Assembly: GCA_017398685.1 (NCBI GenBank)
Contig: JAFQFH010000027.1
Coordinates: 18,184 to 82,183, forward strand
Length of the DNA stretch: 64,000 nt
Source of the DNA: Oscillospiraceae bacterium
GTDB taxonomy: Bacteria; Bacillota; Clostridia; Oscillospirales; Oscillospiraceae
Direction: 5' to 3'
Shown: piece after piece, positions 1-8,463 of the stretch
Position numbering within the stretch: position 1 is the first letter of the stretch
Layout: every line of letters begins with the position of its first letter
Notes under the pieces: generated by a model
The model's input: only the letters and a program-made list of their open reading frames with translations
What the model was told of the DNA's origin: nothing
Database searches by the model: none
Made by a program: the position numbers and the translations under genes

Positions 1-712
1 GGAATGCTTCACGCTTGGGGTCAAGATTCAGAACGCCGTCAACGATCCAGCCTGCGTCGGAGCTGTTCTCAACTGCGTGCCAGAGGTCACCGTCGCCGGA
101 GATGATGCCGTAGCCCTTCTCCTTCAGCTGTGCTGCTGCTTCATAGAACTTGTCCCAGTTGCCGGTGCCGGCGCCGATTGCCTCAGCGACGACTGCGGGA
201 TCGTCAGTGCCGAAAACGTCCTTGGCGATGGAGCGGCGGTAGATGAATGCGCCACCGGTGGCCTGGTAGCCGAGAGCGACAACTTCGCCGTCCTCGGGAC
301 GGGTGCCGATGTCAACGGAGTACTGAGCAATGTCGGCCTCTGCGATTGCAGCGTCAACATCTATGCCCAGAGAGGAGTAGGGAGCAGCGTACTTTGCAGC
401 GTCGCCCTGTGCGTACTTGAGGATGAATGCAGCCTCAGCGCAGTACAGGTCGGGAGCGTCAGCGCCGCCGGCAGCAAGGGCCTGGTCCAGTGCGGGCTGG
501 TACAGACCGTCGGTGGTGGCGATGATGGTGGTCTTGATTTCGTACTTGTCAGCGAACTCGGGGTTGCGCTCCAGATACTTTTCGATCATGCCGGGTACTT
601 CATCGGTGAAGGACCAGATGTTCAGGGTGGTCTTCTCTTCTGCAAATGCTGCGGGAGCAGCCAGAGCGAAGATCATGACCAGAGTCAGCGCGAGAGCCAA
701 CAGCTTTTTCAT
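1..712 (-). CDS. ABC transporter extracellular sugar-binding protein, family 1 (3' end beyond window)
   Basis: Exported solute-binding protein of a carbohydrate ABC importer. Only the first 237 codons are present; the gene runs off the left edge. The first 24 or so residues form a signal peptide (KK, a hydrophobic core, then AAFA). There is no lipobox Cys, so membrane attachment is not obvious. The mature part starts TTLNIWSFTDEVPGM, typical of family 1 binding proteins, and contains the interior GNWDKFYEAA stretch typical of this fold. The ATG at 712 is preceded by AGGAGG. A TTG 24 codons upstream is in frame and also has AGGAGG in front, but would put a charged tail before the signal peptide. 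Transporter permeases must lie left of the window. Substrate is unknown. Confidence 0.85.
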   Translation of the reverse strand, partial: MKKLLALALTLVMIFALAAPAAFAEEKTTLNIWSFTDEVPGMIEKYLERNPEFADKYEIKTTIIATTDGLYQPALDQALAAGGADAPDLYCAEAAFILKYAQGDAAKYAAPYSSLGIDVDAAIAEADIAQYSVDIGTRPEDGEVVALGYQATGGAFIYRRSIAKDVFGTDDPAVVAEAIGAGTGNWDKFYEAAAQLKEKGYGIISGDGDLWHAVENSSDAGWIVDGVLNLDPKREAF

Positions 713-802
713 GTTTTTTTCCTCCTGATTTTTTGTTTTGTTCCGGTTGAGCAAGGTTGTTGCCAAACTGATTCGCAACAACAATGCCTCCTTGTACTGT
801 TA

Positions 803-832
803 ATAATAACTCGCTCGTAAAAAAAAAGTCAA
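803..832 (-). promoter_or_regulatory. Sigma-A type promoter for the leftward binding-protein gene
   Basis: On the minus strand TTGACT (827-832), an 18-nt spacer and TATTAT (803-808). It gives a leader of about 85 nt before the ATG at 712. The rest of the 713-1018 spacer holds the opposite promoter and nothing else I can support. Confidence 0.6.
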
Positions 833-956
833 TCTTAACTTTGACTTAAAGGGATTATTTGTGGGTTTCGTAGATTATTCAATGCCAGACTTGTCATATC
901 TCACAAAGAGCTGTGGTACAAACGAGGGAAGTTAGATTACTGTATAAGCTAACTGC

Positions 957-985
957 TTGAAATGAAACACATTTATCTGTATACT
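957..985 (+). promoter_or_regulatory. Sigma-A type promoter for the cysteine desulfurase/ROK unit
   Basis: TTGAAA (957-962), 17-nt spacer, TATACT (980-985), so transcription should begin near 992. An in-frame ATG at 962 lies inside this promoter, which argues that the true start is the ATG at 1019. Confidence 0.65.
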
Positions 986-1018
986 GTTATCAAACATACA
1001 TGGAAAGGCAAGAGAGAA

Positions 1019-2137
1019 ATGATCTACCTTGACTATGCGGCCTCTTCTCCCCCCTATCCTCAGGTTGTGGAAAAGATGAGAGATATAATGTGCACCTCTT
1101 ACGGCAACGCATCCGGCATACATCCCATGGCGGAAAAAAGCCGCCTTATCATCCGGCAGAGCCGCAGAACATTGGCGGAGCTTCTTGAGGTGCAGCCCCA
1201 GCAGGTTTTTTTTACTTCCGGCGCCACCGAGGCCAATAACTGGGCTGTGAAATCGGCAATGGCGGCAGGGGGCAAAAGGCACATGATAATTTTTGCCCCG
1301 GAGCACAGCTCTGTTATAGCCGCTGCCCGGTATATGGAGGCCCGGGGCTTTGAGCTGACGTGGCTTCGACCGGACGGGGACGGGCTTTTATCCAGCGAAA
1401 CAGTGGAGAGGGCCATAAGGCCGGATACGGGGCTTTTGTGTGTGCAGGCGGTCAATAATGAAACGGGCGTAATGCAGGATGTGGAGGCTATGGCTCAGCT
1501 TGCACGGAAAAAGGGCATACTCTACCACTGTGATGGTGTGCAGAGCTTTGCCCATTGCCAGCAGCCCCTGAAACTTCCGGATTTTGTATCTCTCTCTGCC
1601 CACAAGCTGGGCGGCCCTGCGGGCGTGGGGGCGCTTATTGTGCGTCGGCCTGACCTGATATCGCCCTTTATCCACGGCGGCGGGCAGGAGCTGGGCTACA
1701 GGGCCGGTACAGAGAACACAGCGGGTGCAGCGGGCTTTGCCACGGCGGCGGAGCTGGCCTTTGAAGAGAAAGAGCGGGAGCAGACAAGACTTGAGCGGCT
1801 TTCGGCGCAGTTTGTCTCCGCAATGAAGGCGCTGGACGAACGCATAAGGCTCAACGGCGAAAATGCTCCAAGAAGGGCTGGAATATTGAACTTCTTCTTC
1901 CCGCAAATCAGCGGAGAGGAGTTGGTGCTGAGGCTTGCAAGGGCGGATATCTGTGCCTCACCGGGGGCGGCCTGTGCCTCCCGGGATGGAGCACCATCCC
2001 ATGTGCTCATGGCGATGGGGCTTTCAAAGGAAGCTGCGGGAAACTCTGTCCGCTTTTCTTTCGGCAGGCTCACAACAGAGGAAGAACTGAAAGAAACCGT
2101 GAATGTAATAAGAAAAATACTGGGTAAGGGGGAGTAA
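1019..2137 (+). CDS. Cysteine desulfurase-like class V aminotransferase (NifS/IscS family)
   Basis: PLP enzyme of 372 residues that would take sulfur from cysteine for Fe-S clusters or thio-modifications. The N-terminus MIYLDYAASSP is the family's standard opening. TSGATEANNWA, the EHSS stretch, HCDGVQSF and SAHKLGGP (PLP lysine) follow in order. The CASPGAACAS loop near the C-terminus carries Cys residues where the family has its catalytic persulfide Cys. An ATG 19 codons upstream lies inside the promoter, so 1019 is preferred. It is followed after 3 bp by a ROK regulator, an unusual partner for a desulfurase; no iscU/nifU is next to it. The exact sulfur acceptor cannot be told. Confidence 0.88.
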   Translation: MIYLDYAASSPPYPQVVEKMRDIMCTSYGNASGIHPMAEKSRLIIRQSRRTLAELLEVQPQQVFFTSGATEANNWAVKSAMAAGGKRHMIIFAPEHSSVIAAARYMEARGFELTWLRPDGDGLLSSETVERAIRPDTGLLCVQAVNNETGVMQDVEAMAQLARKKGILYHCDGVQSFAHCQQPLKLPDFVSLSAHKLGGPAGVGALIVRRPDLISPFIHGGGQELGYRAGTENTAGAAGFATAAELAFEEKEREQTRLERLSAQFVSAMKALDERIRLNGENAPRRAGILNFFFPQISGEELVLRLARADICASPGAACASRDGAPSHVLMAMGLSKEAAGNSVRFSFGRLTTEEELKETVNVIRKILGKGE

Positions 2138-2140
2138 ATT

Positions 2141-3379
2141 GTGTCGGGCAGTGAATTGAAGCAGGCGGCAGTGCCGTCAACTCTGAAACGTCACAACAGG
2201 GAACTGGTACTCAGCTGCTTTCGGGACAATCAGGAGCACAGCGTAGCAGATGTGGTCAGCCGCACAGGTATAAGCAAACTGACCGTTATGCGGGCTATCC
2301 AGTTTTTTTGCGGCAAGGGTATACTTGTGAGCTCCGGCAAGGGAGAGTCCACCGAGCAGGGCGGCAAGAAGCCGGAGTATTTCCGCTTTGCCCATAAAAA
2401 ATATCTTCTCAATATAATGATGTGGCCTGAAATGCTGGGGCTGACCTTTTTTGATATGAACCTGCGCCCCATATGCCGCAGCAGCTTCCCATGGATAATC
2501 CCGGCAAGCCCGGAGCGGGCCTTTGACTTTGTGCGCAATGAGGCGGCAAGGCTTATGGAGGAGAAGGGAATTGCGGCGGCAGATATCTACGGGGTAAGCC
2601 TTTCCACATCGGGCATAGTGGACTATGAAAATTTAGTGCTCAAATACAGCGTTCACTCTCCGGAGTGGGGCAGTGATATCCCGGTTGGCAGATATCTTGA
2701 AAATATATTCGGGCCGGACTGCTGCTACTTTGTGGAGAACGCAGGCAAAAGCATAAGCCGCAGTGTTCTCAGTGAGCAGCAGCCGGACAAGCGTATTCTG
2801 GTGCTTTTTACCACATGGGGTTTGTCCGGCGCTTTTATAGAGGGCGGACGCATCCTCAACGGCCGGGACTCCATCATAGGGGAGATAGGACACATGGTGC
2901 TTGATCCTTCGGATAAGGAGCTTTGCAGCTGCGGCAGCTATGGCTGCCTTGAAAGGCTGGTGTCCATCACAAGGCTGAGAAAGCGTATTGCCGCAGACCC
3001 GCCGCCCGAGTCCTCGCCCCTTTCAAAGCTTGCACCTGAGGGCGTGAATTTGCAGCATCTTTTCTTTGCCTCCCGTCAGGAGGACGGCTATGCAAGAGAG
3101 TATGTGAGCTATCTTGCAGGCTGCTTTGCCACGCTTTTGAGAAATGTCTCTCTGGTATTCAACCCTGAGACGGTGGTTTTCGTGGGTGACTACGCTCAGG
3201 CGGACGAGTATTTTGACCGCTGCATGAAAGAGAAGCTGGAGCAGTTTCACTATCTGGCGGCAGGCGCGGATATTGAGATAAGCTATGACGACCGCTCCCT
3301 TTACGAAATGGATGCCAAAGGCGGCGCTCTGGCTCTGATAAACCACTTCTTCGCCCAGGAAAAGCTATATGAAGATTAA
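2141..3379 (+). CDS. ROK family transcriptional regulator / sugar kinase-like protein
   Basis: 412 residues. An N-terminal winged helix (about 18-75, HSVADVVSRTGISKLTVMRAIQFF) precedes a ROK actin-like domain. The domain has the ROK zinc signature CSCGSYGCLE (around residue 265) and a GEIGHMVLD segment just before it. Members of this class (NagC/XylR/Mlc type) bind DNA and sense sugars or sugar phosphates. The phosphate-loop region is degenerate (TTWGLSGAFIEGG), so a regulator is more likely than a kinase. GTG start, 3 bp after the desulfurase, so the two are co-transcribed. Target genes are unknown. Confidence 0.85.
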   Translation: MSGSELKQAAVPSTLKRHNRELVLSCFRDNQEHSVADVVSRTGISKLTVMRAIQFFCGKGILVSSGKGESTEQGGKKPEYFRFAHKKYLLNIMMWPEMLGLTFFDMNLRPICRSSFPWIIPASPERAFDFVRNEAARLMEEKGIAAADIYGVSLSTSGIVDYENLVLKYSVHSPEWGSDIPVGRYLENIFGPDCCYFVENAGKSISRSVLSEQQPDKRILVLFTTWGLSGAFIEGGRILNGRDSIIGEIGHMVLDPSDKELCSCGSYGCLERLVSITRLRKRIAADPPPESSPLSKLAPEGVNLQHLFFASRQEDGYAREYVSYLAGCFATLLRNVSLVFNPETVVFVGDYAQADEYFDRCMKEKLEQFHYLAAGADIEISYDDRSLYEMDAKGGALALINHFFAQEKLYED

Positions 3380-3417
3380 AATAATCAGCCGGTACATTTT
3401 TGCACCGGCTGATTATT
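3380..3417 (+). terminator. Terminator hairpin after the ROK gene; left arm of an inverted-repeat pair
   Basis: 14-bp stem AATAATCAGCCGGT / ACCGGCTGATTATT directly at the ROK stop codon. Its reverse complement recurs at 3594-3631 with two mismatches. Confidence 0.7.
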
Positions 3418-3420
3418 TCA

Positions 3421-3459
3421 GCGTGTCAAAAAAGTCAATTCTGACTTTTTTGCTCACGC
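3421..3459. repeat. Stem-loop in hairpin-rich spacer
   Basis: GCGTG...CACGC outer stem with inner AAAAAAGTCA/TGACTTTTTT. It is the second of at least four hairpins between two convergent genes. Confidence 0.55.
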
Positions 3460-3467
3460 TTCAAAAC

Positions 3468-3501
3468 CGCAGAAAAGTTATGTTTCACAAACTTTTCTGC
3501 G
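3468..3501. repeat. Stem-loop in hairpin-rich spacer
   Basis: Perfect 12-bp stem, CGCAGAAAAGTT / AACTTTTCTGCG with a 10-nt loop. A weaker GC-rich hairpin follows near 3516-3541. Confidence 0.55.
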
Positions 3502-3593
3502 ATAATATATTAAATTCGAGGCGGGCCTTGCCCCCTCGAGCTCCCCTGCTACTCTGTTGTCTCACATGGAAACACAGTTCTTTGACAGTCTCA

Positions 3594-3631
3594 AATAATC
3601 AGCCGGTGCAAAAATGCACCAGCTGATTATT
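3594..3631 (-). terminator. Terminator hairpin for the leftward aminotransferase gene; right arm of the pair
   Basis: Near-perfect inverted copy of the 3380-3417 hairpin, immediately downstream of the stop codon of the minus-strand DegT gene. Confidence 0.65.
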
Positions 3632-3633
3632 TA

Positions 3634-4734
3634 TTATTCAAGTATGATGCGGCAGATCTCATCCACTTCTTCCACGCTAAGTCCTGCGTACATGGGCAGG
3701 GTCAGCACGTTTTCGGAAAGGCGTTTTGCCACGGGGGTGGCATCCGGGTCAAAACCCTCAAGTCCTTTGTAACAGTCAAAGGAGTTGGTGATGGGGTAGA
3801 AATACTTGCGGGCGATGATATTTTCTGCTGCAAGCTTTTCAAAGACCTGATCGCGGCTGTATTTGTAGCCGTCGAATATTACGGGGTAGTAGGCATAGTT
3901 GGGGCTGACACCCTTCTGGGGCTGACGCAGCCTGAGCCCCGCTACGCCGGAAAGATGCCCGTCATATCGGTCGGAGGCTATTTTGCGCTTTGCTATTTCC
4001 TCGTCCAGATGGCGAAGATTGCAAAGGCCCATAGCGGCGCAAAACTCGTTCATCTTGGCGTTGCCGCCTACGTACTGCACACTCTCCGGCCCGTGGATGC
4101 CAAAGTTTTTGATGTCGTTAAGCCTTGTCACAAGCCCGTCGTTTGCGTAGCACAGTGCGCCGCCCTCAATGGTGTTGAAGACCTTTGTGGCGTGGAAGGA
4201 GAACATGGACACATCCCCAAAGCAGCCTGCGTCCACCCCGTCCTTCTTCACGCCGAAGGCGTGGGCCGCGTCGTAGAGAACGTAAAGGCCATGCTTTTTG
4301 GCAATGTCGGCAATGGCATCGGTATCGCAGAGGCTGCCGTAGACATGGACGGGCATGATGGCAACGGTTTTGTCTGTGATGAGAGACTCTATCTTCGTCA
4401 CGTCCATGGTATAGTCGTCCTCGTTCACATCGCAGAACACCGGAGTGCAGCCGCAGCGGACAATGGCGTGGGTAGTGGAGGCGAAGGTGTAGGGAGTGGT
4501 TATTATCTCACCCTTGAGGCTCAAAGCCTCTATCATATTTTCAAGAGCCAGATGTCCGTTGGTGTAGAGCGTCACATGGGGCACGTCCATACGCTCTTCC
4601 AGAGCCTTCTGGAGAGCCTTATGCTTTTCGCCCATGTTGGTGAGCCAGCGGCTTTCCCAGATGGGGGCTATCTCCCGGCAGAATTCTTCAAATTCCGGCA
4701 GGGAGGAGCGGGTCACATTGATAAGTTTTTCCAT
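3634..4734 (-). CDS. DegT/DnrJ/EryC1/StrS family sugar aminotransferase
   Basis: 366 residues, a PLP enzyme that aminates nucleotide-linked keto-sugars. The typical TPYTFASTTHAIVRCG stretch, the YDAAHAFG aspartate and MFSFHATKVFN with the PLP lysine are all visible, followed by GGALCY. ATG 4734 is chosen because it has AAAGGG upstream and gives the usual N-terminus; the reading frame stays open further upstream but only inside the flippase gene. Last gene of a leftward unit with a flippase and a GT2, so it probably makes an amino-sugar for a surface glycan. Substrate is not predictable from this sequence. Confidence 0.88.
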   Translation of the reverse strand: MEKLINVTRSSLPEFEEFCREIAPIWESRWLTNMGEKHKALQKALEERMDVPHVTLYTNGHLALENMIEALSLKGEIITTPYTFASTTHAIVRCGCTPVFCDVNEDDYTMDVTKIESLITDKTVAIMPVHVYGSLCDTDAIADIAKKHGLYVLYDAAHAFGVKKDGVDAGCFGDVSMFSFHATKVFNTIEGGALCYANDGLVTRLNDIKNFGIHGPESVQYVGGNAKMNEFCAAMGLCNLRHLDEEIAKRKIASDRYDGHLSGVAGLRLRQPQKGVSPNYAYYPVIFDGYKYSRDQVFEKLAAENIIARKYFYPITNSFDCYKGLEGFDPDATPVAKRLSENVLTLPMYAGLSVEEVDEICRIILE

Positions 4735-4753
4735 AGTTTTACCCTTTATATTA

Positions 4754-6196
4754 TCACTTTGCTTTGTGCAAAAGCTTTTTGACGGTGGAGAGAAGGTAGC
4801 CGAAGCTGTCCAGCCTGAAGATGAGTGAGCCCAATACATAAACGCCCACACCGGCCAGAACCTGCAAAGGCAACACCAGCCAGTCGCTCCAGCCCAGCCA
4901 CTGTATGGGGTAGACGCAAGCACCCATCAGGCAGGAGAGCAGGATGCTGGGCAGCATATCCCGAAGCTGATGTATATAGGGATAGTCCAGAAGCTTTCTG
5001 TTGGGCCAGGCGTTTATAAGCTGGGAAACAAGGCTGACAAAAAGGAGGCTCAGCGCCATTGCGTACACGCCGTGGCGCACGGTGAGCGCCAGCACGATAA
5101 CGCCGATGACCTTCTTTATTATCTCAAGGGTCAAAAACAGATCACTTCTGCCCATGGCCTTGATGGCGTTGAGGTTTGCCGTGTGCAGGGGGTAGAAGGC
5201 GTAGCTGAAGCAGAAAATGCGAAGGTAAGGCACACAGGGCAGCCACTTGTCGGTCAGAAGCAGCCGCACCACAGGCTCGGCGCAGACCGCAAGCCCCATC
5301 ATAAGGGGCATCATTATATAGCTGCTTATCCTGATGGCCCGGCGGGTCATCTCCCGTACCCGCGCCTTATTGTCCTGCTGGTCGGAGAGGACGGGAAGAA
5401 GCACACTGTCAATGGAGGAATTGATGTTTTCCACCAAAAGCAAAGGCAGGGAGTTGCCCCGGTTATAGTAGGCAAGGTCGGCATCGGTGTAGAATACGGC
5501 GATCAGTATCTCTCTGAGGCGCATATACACCGTTTCCAGAAGGCCGGACACCAGAAGCTTCCAGCCGTAGGACAACAGCGCCCCAAGACGCTTGAAGGAG
5601 AACATCAGCCGGGGCCGCCATTTTACGGTAAGCCACAATATTCCGGTGTTCACCGTCACATTTGCAAGCTGCTGAGCCACCAGCGCCCAGACCCCGTAGC
5701 CCATGTAGGCCATGGCAATGCCCAAAACTGCGGAGAAAAGCGTGCCGCCAAGGGTGGCGAAGAAAAAGCGCTTGAATTGCAGGGTCTTTGAAACATAGGC
5801 CTGCTGCACATTCCTCACACCGGAGACGATGATGGTAAGCCCCAGCACCCGTACGATGGCGGTGAGGGCCTCGTCCTTATAAAAGCGGGACAGCAGCGGA
5901 GCGCTAAAGTACAGCAGCACATATATGGCTATGCAGAAAACAAGGTTAAAGTAGAAAACAGAGGAGAAGTCCAGATCATCCGGATCCTTTTTCTGGATGA
6001 GGGAGTTGGCCATTCCGCTGTCCACAAAGACCATGAGGATGCTGGTGATAATCGTGACCTTGGCCACGGTGCCGAAGATCTCCGGCGCCAGAAGCCTTGC
6101 CAGCACGATCTGCACCACCATGGCCACAAGCTGTGAGCCGCAGCGTTCGAGAAAGCGCCATATCAGATTTGAAACAACACTTTGCCTTTTTTCCAT
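4754..6196 (-). CDS. Wzx-like polysaccharide flippase (lipopolysaccharide biosynthesis protein family)
   Basis: 480-residue integral membrane protein with about 12-14 hydrophobic segments, of the MOP superfamily that flips lipid-linked oligosaccharides. The opening RFLERCGSQLVAMVVQIVLAR and LLAPEIFGTVAKVTI are characteristic of the Wzx/TuaB-like branch, as is the middle YYNRGNSLPLLLVENI segment. It sits 16 bp after the GT2 stop and 19 bp before the aminotransferase start, so the three act together in exporting a glycan. No polymerase or initiating transferase is visible in the window, so the rest of the pathway is elsewhere. Confidence 0.85.
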   Translation of the reverse strand: MEKRQSVVSNLIWRFLERCGSQLVAMVVQIVLARLLAPEIFGTVAKVTIITSILMVFVDSGMANSLIQKKDPDDLDFSSVFYFNLVFCIAIYVLLYFSAPLLSRFYKDEALTAIVRVLGLTIIVSGVRNVQQAYVSKTLQFKRFFFATLGGTLFSAVLGIAMAYMGYGVWALVAQQLANVTVNTGILWLTVKWRPRLMFSFKRLGALLSYGWKLLVSGLLETVYMRLREILIAVFYTDADLAYYNRGNSLPLLLVENINSSIDSVLLPVLSDQQDNKARVREMTRRAIRISSYIMMPLMMGLAVCAEPVVRLLLTDKWLPCVPYLRIFCFSYAFYPLHTANLNAIKAMGRSDLFLTLEIIKKVIGVIVLALTVRHGVYAMALSLLFVSLVSQLINAWPNRKLLDYPYIHQLRDMLPSILLSCLMGACVYPIQWLGWSDWLVLPLQVLAGVGVYVLGSLIFRLDSFGYLLSTVKKLLHKAK

Positions 6197-6212
6197 GAAA
6201 TCTCCCGTAGAC

Positions 6213-7199
6213 TCAGTCCCCGTAGCCCTGCTTTTTCCGGTAATAACGGTGCAGAGGGGGACAGAGGATTTTAATGAGGGTCTTTATCTTATAAGAAAGG
6301 GGCTTTTTTGCGAAAATGCCACGGTAGGGGGGCTTTATAAGCTCATTTACCCGGCCGCTGATGTCAAAAAGCTCGTAGCGGCGCTCCAGCATGACGGCTT
6401 GGGTGAGCCCTTTCTGCCCCTCATCCAGATGGGGCAGCAGCTTTTCCATCATGGCAAGCTCGCCCACAATAAACTCCTTGAGCTTTGCATAGTGCTTGTC
6501 CAGCTTTGCGCTCCATGCGGAGGGATTGGAGCTTATCCTGTACACGGACATGACTTTGTCGATAAAATGTATCCGCCCTTCAAGGGCCAGACGCAGGGCA
6601 ATGGCATAGTCCAGAAAGCCGTGGTCGGAGGCTGTGTGATAGTAGTCCGGCGGGTCAAGCACAAAGCTGCGCCGGGCAACGATTGAGCTTGTGTGGAAGG
6701 ATTTGGACATGCCCTGAATAACCGTATCAAAGCCCACATCCCTGTCGCCCATATTTTCCGGGAGGAGAGCTGCGTCCGGGAGGCTGCCGTCACAGTAAGT
6801 GAGGCTTGTATTGTGGACACAGGCAGAGTAGTCCGGGTGGGCATCCAGCCAGTCTGTCTGCTGCTGGAGCTTTGTATCGTCACACCAGCAGTCATCCGCC
6901 TCGCAGAAGGCCACATAGGGAGACTGGGTGCGGCAGTAGAAGGCCTCCTGATAGAGAGCGGCAAGGCCCTTGGAAAAGAGATTTCTCTCCTGAATGATGG
7001 GCTTTATTATCTCCGGGTATTTTTCGGCATAGCTGCGGATTATGGCGGCTGTGCCGTCCGTGGAGCAGTCATCGTTCACCAGAACCTGAAAGGGAAAATC
7101 CGTCTTCTGACGGACAAAGCTTTCCAGAGCTTCGGCAATATATGGCTCATGATTATATGCGGTGCAGAACACCGTTAGTTTGTACTGACGCTCTCCCAT
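6213..7199 (-). CDS. Glycosyltransferase family 2
   Basis: 328-residue GT-A fold enzyme. The N-terminus TVFCTAYNHEPYIAEALES and VNDDCSTDGT give the nucleotide-sugar site, and FCEADDCW is the DXD-type metal motif. The C-terminal third is basic and lacks clear membrane helices. The ATG at 7199 follows AGGAGA by 7 nt; an in-frame start five codons upstream overlaps that ribosome site and is rejected. First gene of the leftward glycan cassette. Donor and acceptor are unknown. Confidence 0.85.
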   Translation of the reverse strand: MGERQYKLTVFCTAYNHEPYIAEALESFVRQKTDFPFQVLVNDDCSTDGTAAIIRSYAEKYPEIIKPIIQERNLFSKGLAALYQEAFYCRTQSPYVAFCEADDCWCDDTKLQQQTDWLDAHPDYSACVHNTSLTYCDGSLPDAALLPENMGDRDVGFDTVIQGMSKSFHTSSIVARRSFVLDPPDYYHTASDHGFLDYAIALRLALEGRIHFIDKVMSVYRISSNPSAWSAKLDKHYAKLKEFIVGELAMMEKLLPHLDEGQKGLTQAVMLERRYELFDISGRVNELIKPPYRGIFAKKPLSYKIKTLIKILCPPLHRYYRKKQGYGD

Positions 7200-7227
7200 A
7201 AGTCTCTCCTGCACAATTTATCATCAT

Positions 7228-7256
7228 ATTATACTCCCAAAGCAAAATCATTTCAA
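7228..7256 (-). promoter_or_regulatory. Sigma-A promoter of the glycan cassette
   Basis: Minus strand TTGAAA (7251-7256), 17-nt spacer, TATAAT (7228-7233); leader about 22 nt. Confidence 0.7.
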
Positions 7257-7302
7257 TATAAATCGGAATGGAGTAAAAACAGTATGTAGCAAGGAAAATA
7301 TG

Positions 7303-7311
7303 TGCTATAAT
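7303..7311 (+). promoter_or_regulatory. Extended -10 promoter of the ABC importer unit
   Basis: TGCTATAAT, an extended -10 with consensus TATAAT at 7306-7311. No good -35 is seen about 17 nt upstream. It lies 46 nt before the ATP-binding gene. Confidence 0.5.
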
Positions 7312-7356
7312 AAAAGGCACAGACACCAACTATTTTCTTAAAAGGACGATGCTGCC

Positions 7357-8460
7357 ATGAAGCTTGTACTCAAGGACCTTACAAAAATATACCCACCCCG
7401 GGGCAAGGGCTCTGCCGGGGCTGTAGTCGCAGTGGACGGCTTTGATTTTGAGATACCCGACGGGAAGCTCGTGGGGCTTTTAGGCCCTTCCGGCTGCGGC
7501 AAGAGCACGGCTTTGAACCTTATCTGCGGCCTTCTGGAACCCACCCGGGGCCAGATATTCTTCGGGGATGAGGATGTGACCGAGCTGCCTCCGGAAAAAC
7601 GTGGGGTTGGCATGGTATTTCAGCACTATGCACTCTACCCACATCTGACCGTGCTTAAAAACATTTTGTTCCCCCTTGAAAATCTCCGGGGCGCTGAGAA
7701 GCTTTCCAAACAGGAGATGCTCAAGCGCGCTTACGAGGCGGCAAAGGTGGTGCAGATTGAAAACCTGATGGACTCCAAGCCCTCGGAGCTGTCCGGCGGT
7801 CAGCAGCAGCGTGTGGCCATAGCCAGAGCCCTGGTAAAGCGCCCGAGAGTTTTGCTTCTGGACGAGCCCCTTTCCAATCTGGACGCCAGACTTCGCTTAC
7901 AGACAAGGGAGGAGATACGCCGCATCCAGCGTGAGACGGGGATAACCACCGTGTTCGTCACCCACGACCAGGAAGAGGCCATGAGCATCTGCGACATGAT
8001 AGTTGTGATGCAAAGCGGCAGGGTGTGCCAGACAGGGCATCCCCAGAAGGTCTATGAGGAGCCCAACAGCCGCTTTGTGGCGGAATTTCTGGGCACGCCG
8101 CCCATAAACATGTTCAATGCCGAAGTGAAGGACGGCGGACTCTACATCGGTGAGGACCGGGTATTTAACGTGGAGGGCGCAGAAGAGGGCGAAGTGGTGG
8201 TGGGCATACGGCCTGAGGGCTTTGAATATGACCAAAAGGGCGCACTTTGCTGCAAAATGAACAGAGTGGAGCGCATGGGCCGGGATGTGAGCGTGGTATT
8301 TTCCCATGCTGCCGCCATAAGCGCGGTGCTGCGCGCCATTGTGGATGCGGACGAGGCCCCCGGAGATGATGAGGAAATTGTGCACTTTGCGCTGGACAAG
8401 GATAAAGTGAGGCTTTTCGACAAAGAGAGCGGGCAGCGCATATACTGCCAGCTGAGGTGA
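7357..8460 (+). CDS. Carbohydrate ABC transporter ATP-binding protein (MalK/UgpC/MsmK type)
   Basis: 367 residues. Walker [10 protein letters not shown] (43-51), Q-loop FQHYALYPH, signature LSGGQQQR (about 145-152), Walker B VLLLDEP and the switch His in VFVTHDQEEA are all intact. The C-terminal 125 residues form the TOBE/OB regulatory domain found in sugar-importer ATPases. Expected to drive the two permeases encoded just downstream (3-bp and 10-bp gaps) and, as MsmK-type ATPases do, may also serve other importers such as the one at 14.6-17.8 kb, which has no ATPase gene of its own. That sharing is inference. Confidence 0.92.
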   Translation: MKLVLKDLTKIYPPRGKGSAGAVVAVDGFDFEIPDGKLVGLLGPSGCGKSTALNLICGLLEPTRGQIFFGDEDVTELPPEKRGVGMVFQHYALYPHLTVLKNILFPLENLRGAEKLSKQEMLKRAYEAAKVVQIENLMDSKPSELSGGQQQRVAIARALVKRPRVLLLDEPLSNLDARLRLQTREEIRRIQRETGITTVFVTHDQEEAMSICDMIVVMQSGRVCQTGHPQKVYEEPNSRFVAEFLGTPPINMFNAEVKDGGLYIGEDRVFNVEGAEEGEVVVGIRPEGFEYDQKGALCCKMNRVERMGRDVSVVFSHAAAISAVLRAIVDADEAPGDDEEIVHFALDKDKVRLFDKESGQRIYCQLR

Positions 8461-8463
8461 GAA

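Noticed and set aside
713-784. 24-codon N-terminal extension of the leftward binding protein from TTG 784
   Set aside because: It is in frame and has AGGAGG, but would bury the signal peptide; ATG 712 has its own strong ribosome site.
962-1018. Upstream ATG for the cysteine desulfurase
   Set aside because: It lies inside a strong promoter; a ribosome-site-like GGCAAGAGAG precedes ATG 1019.
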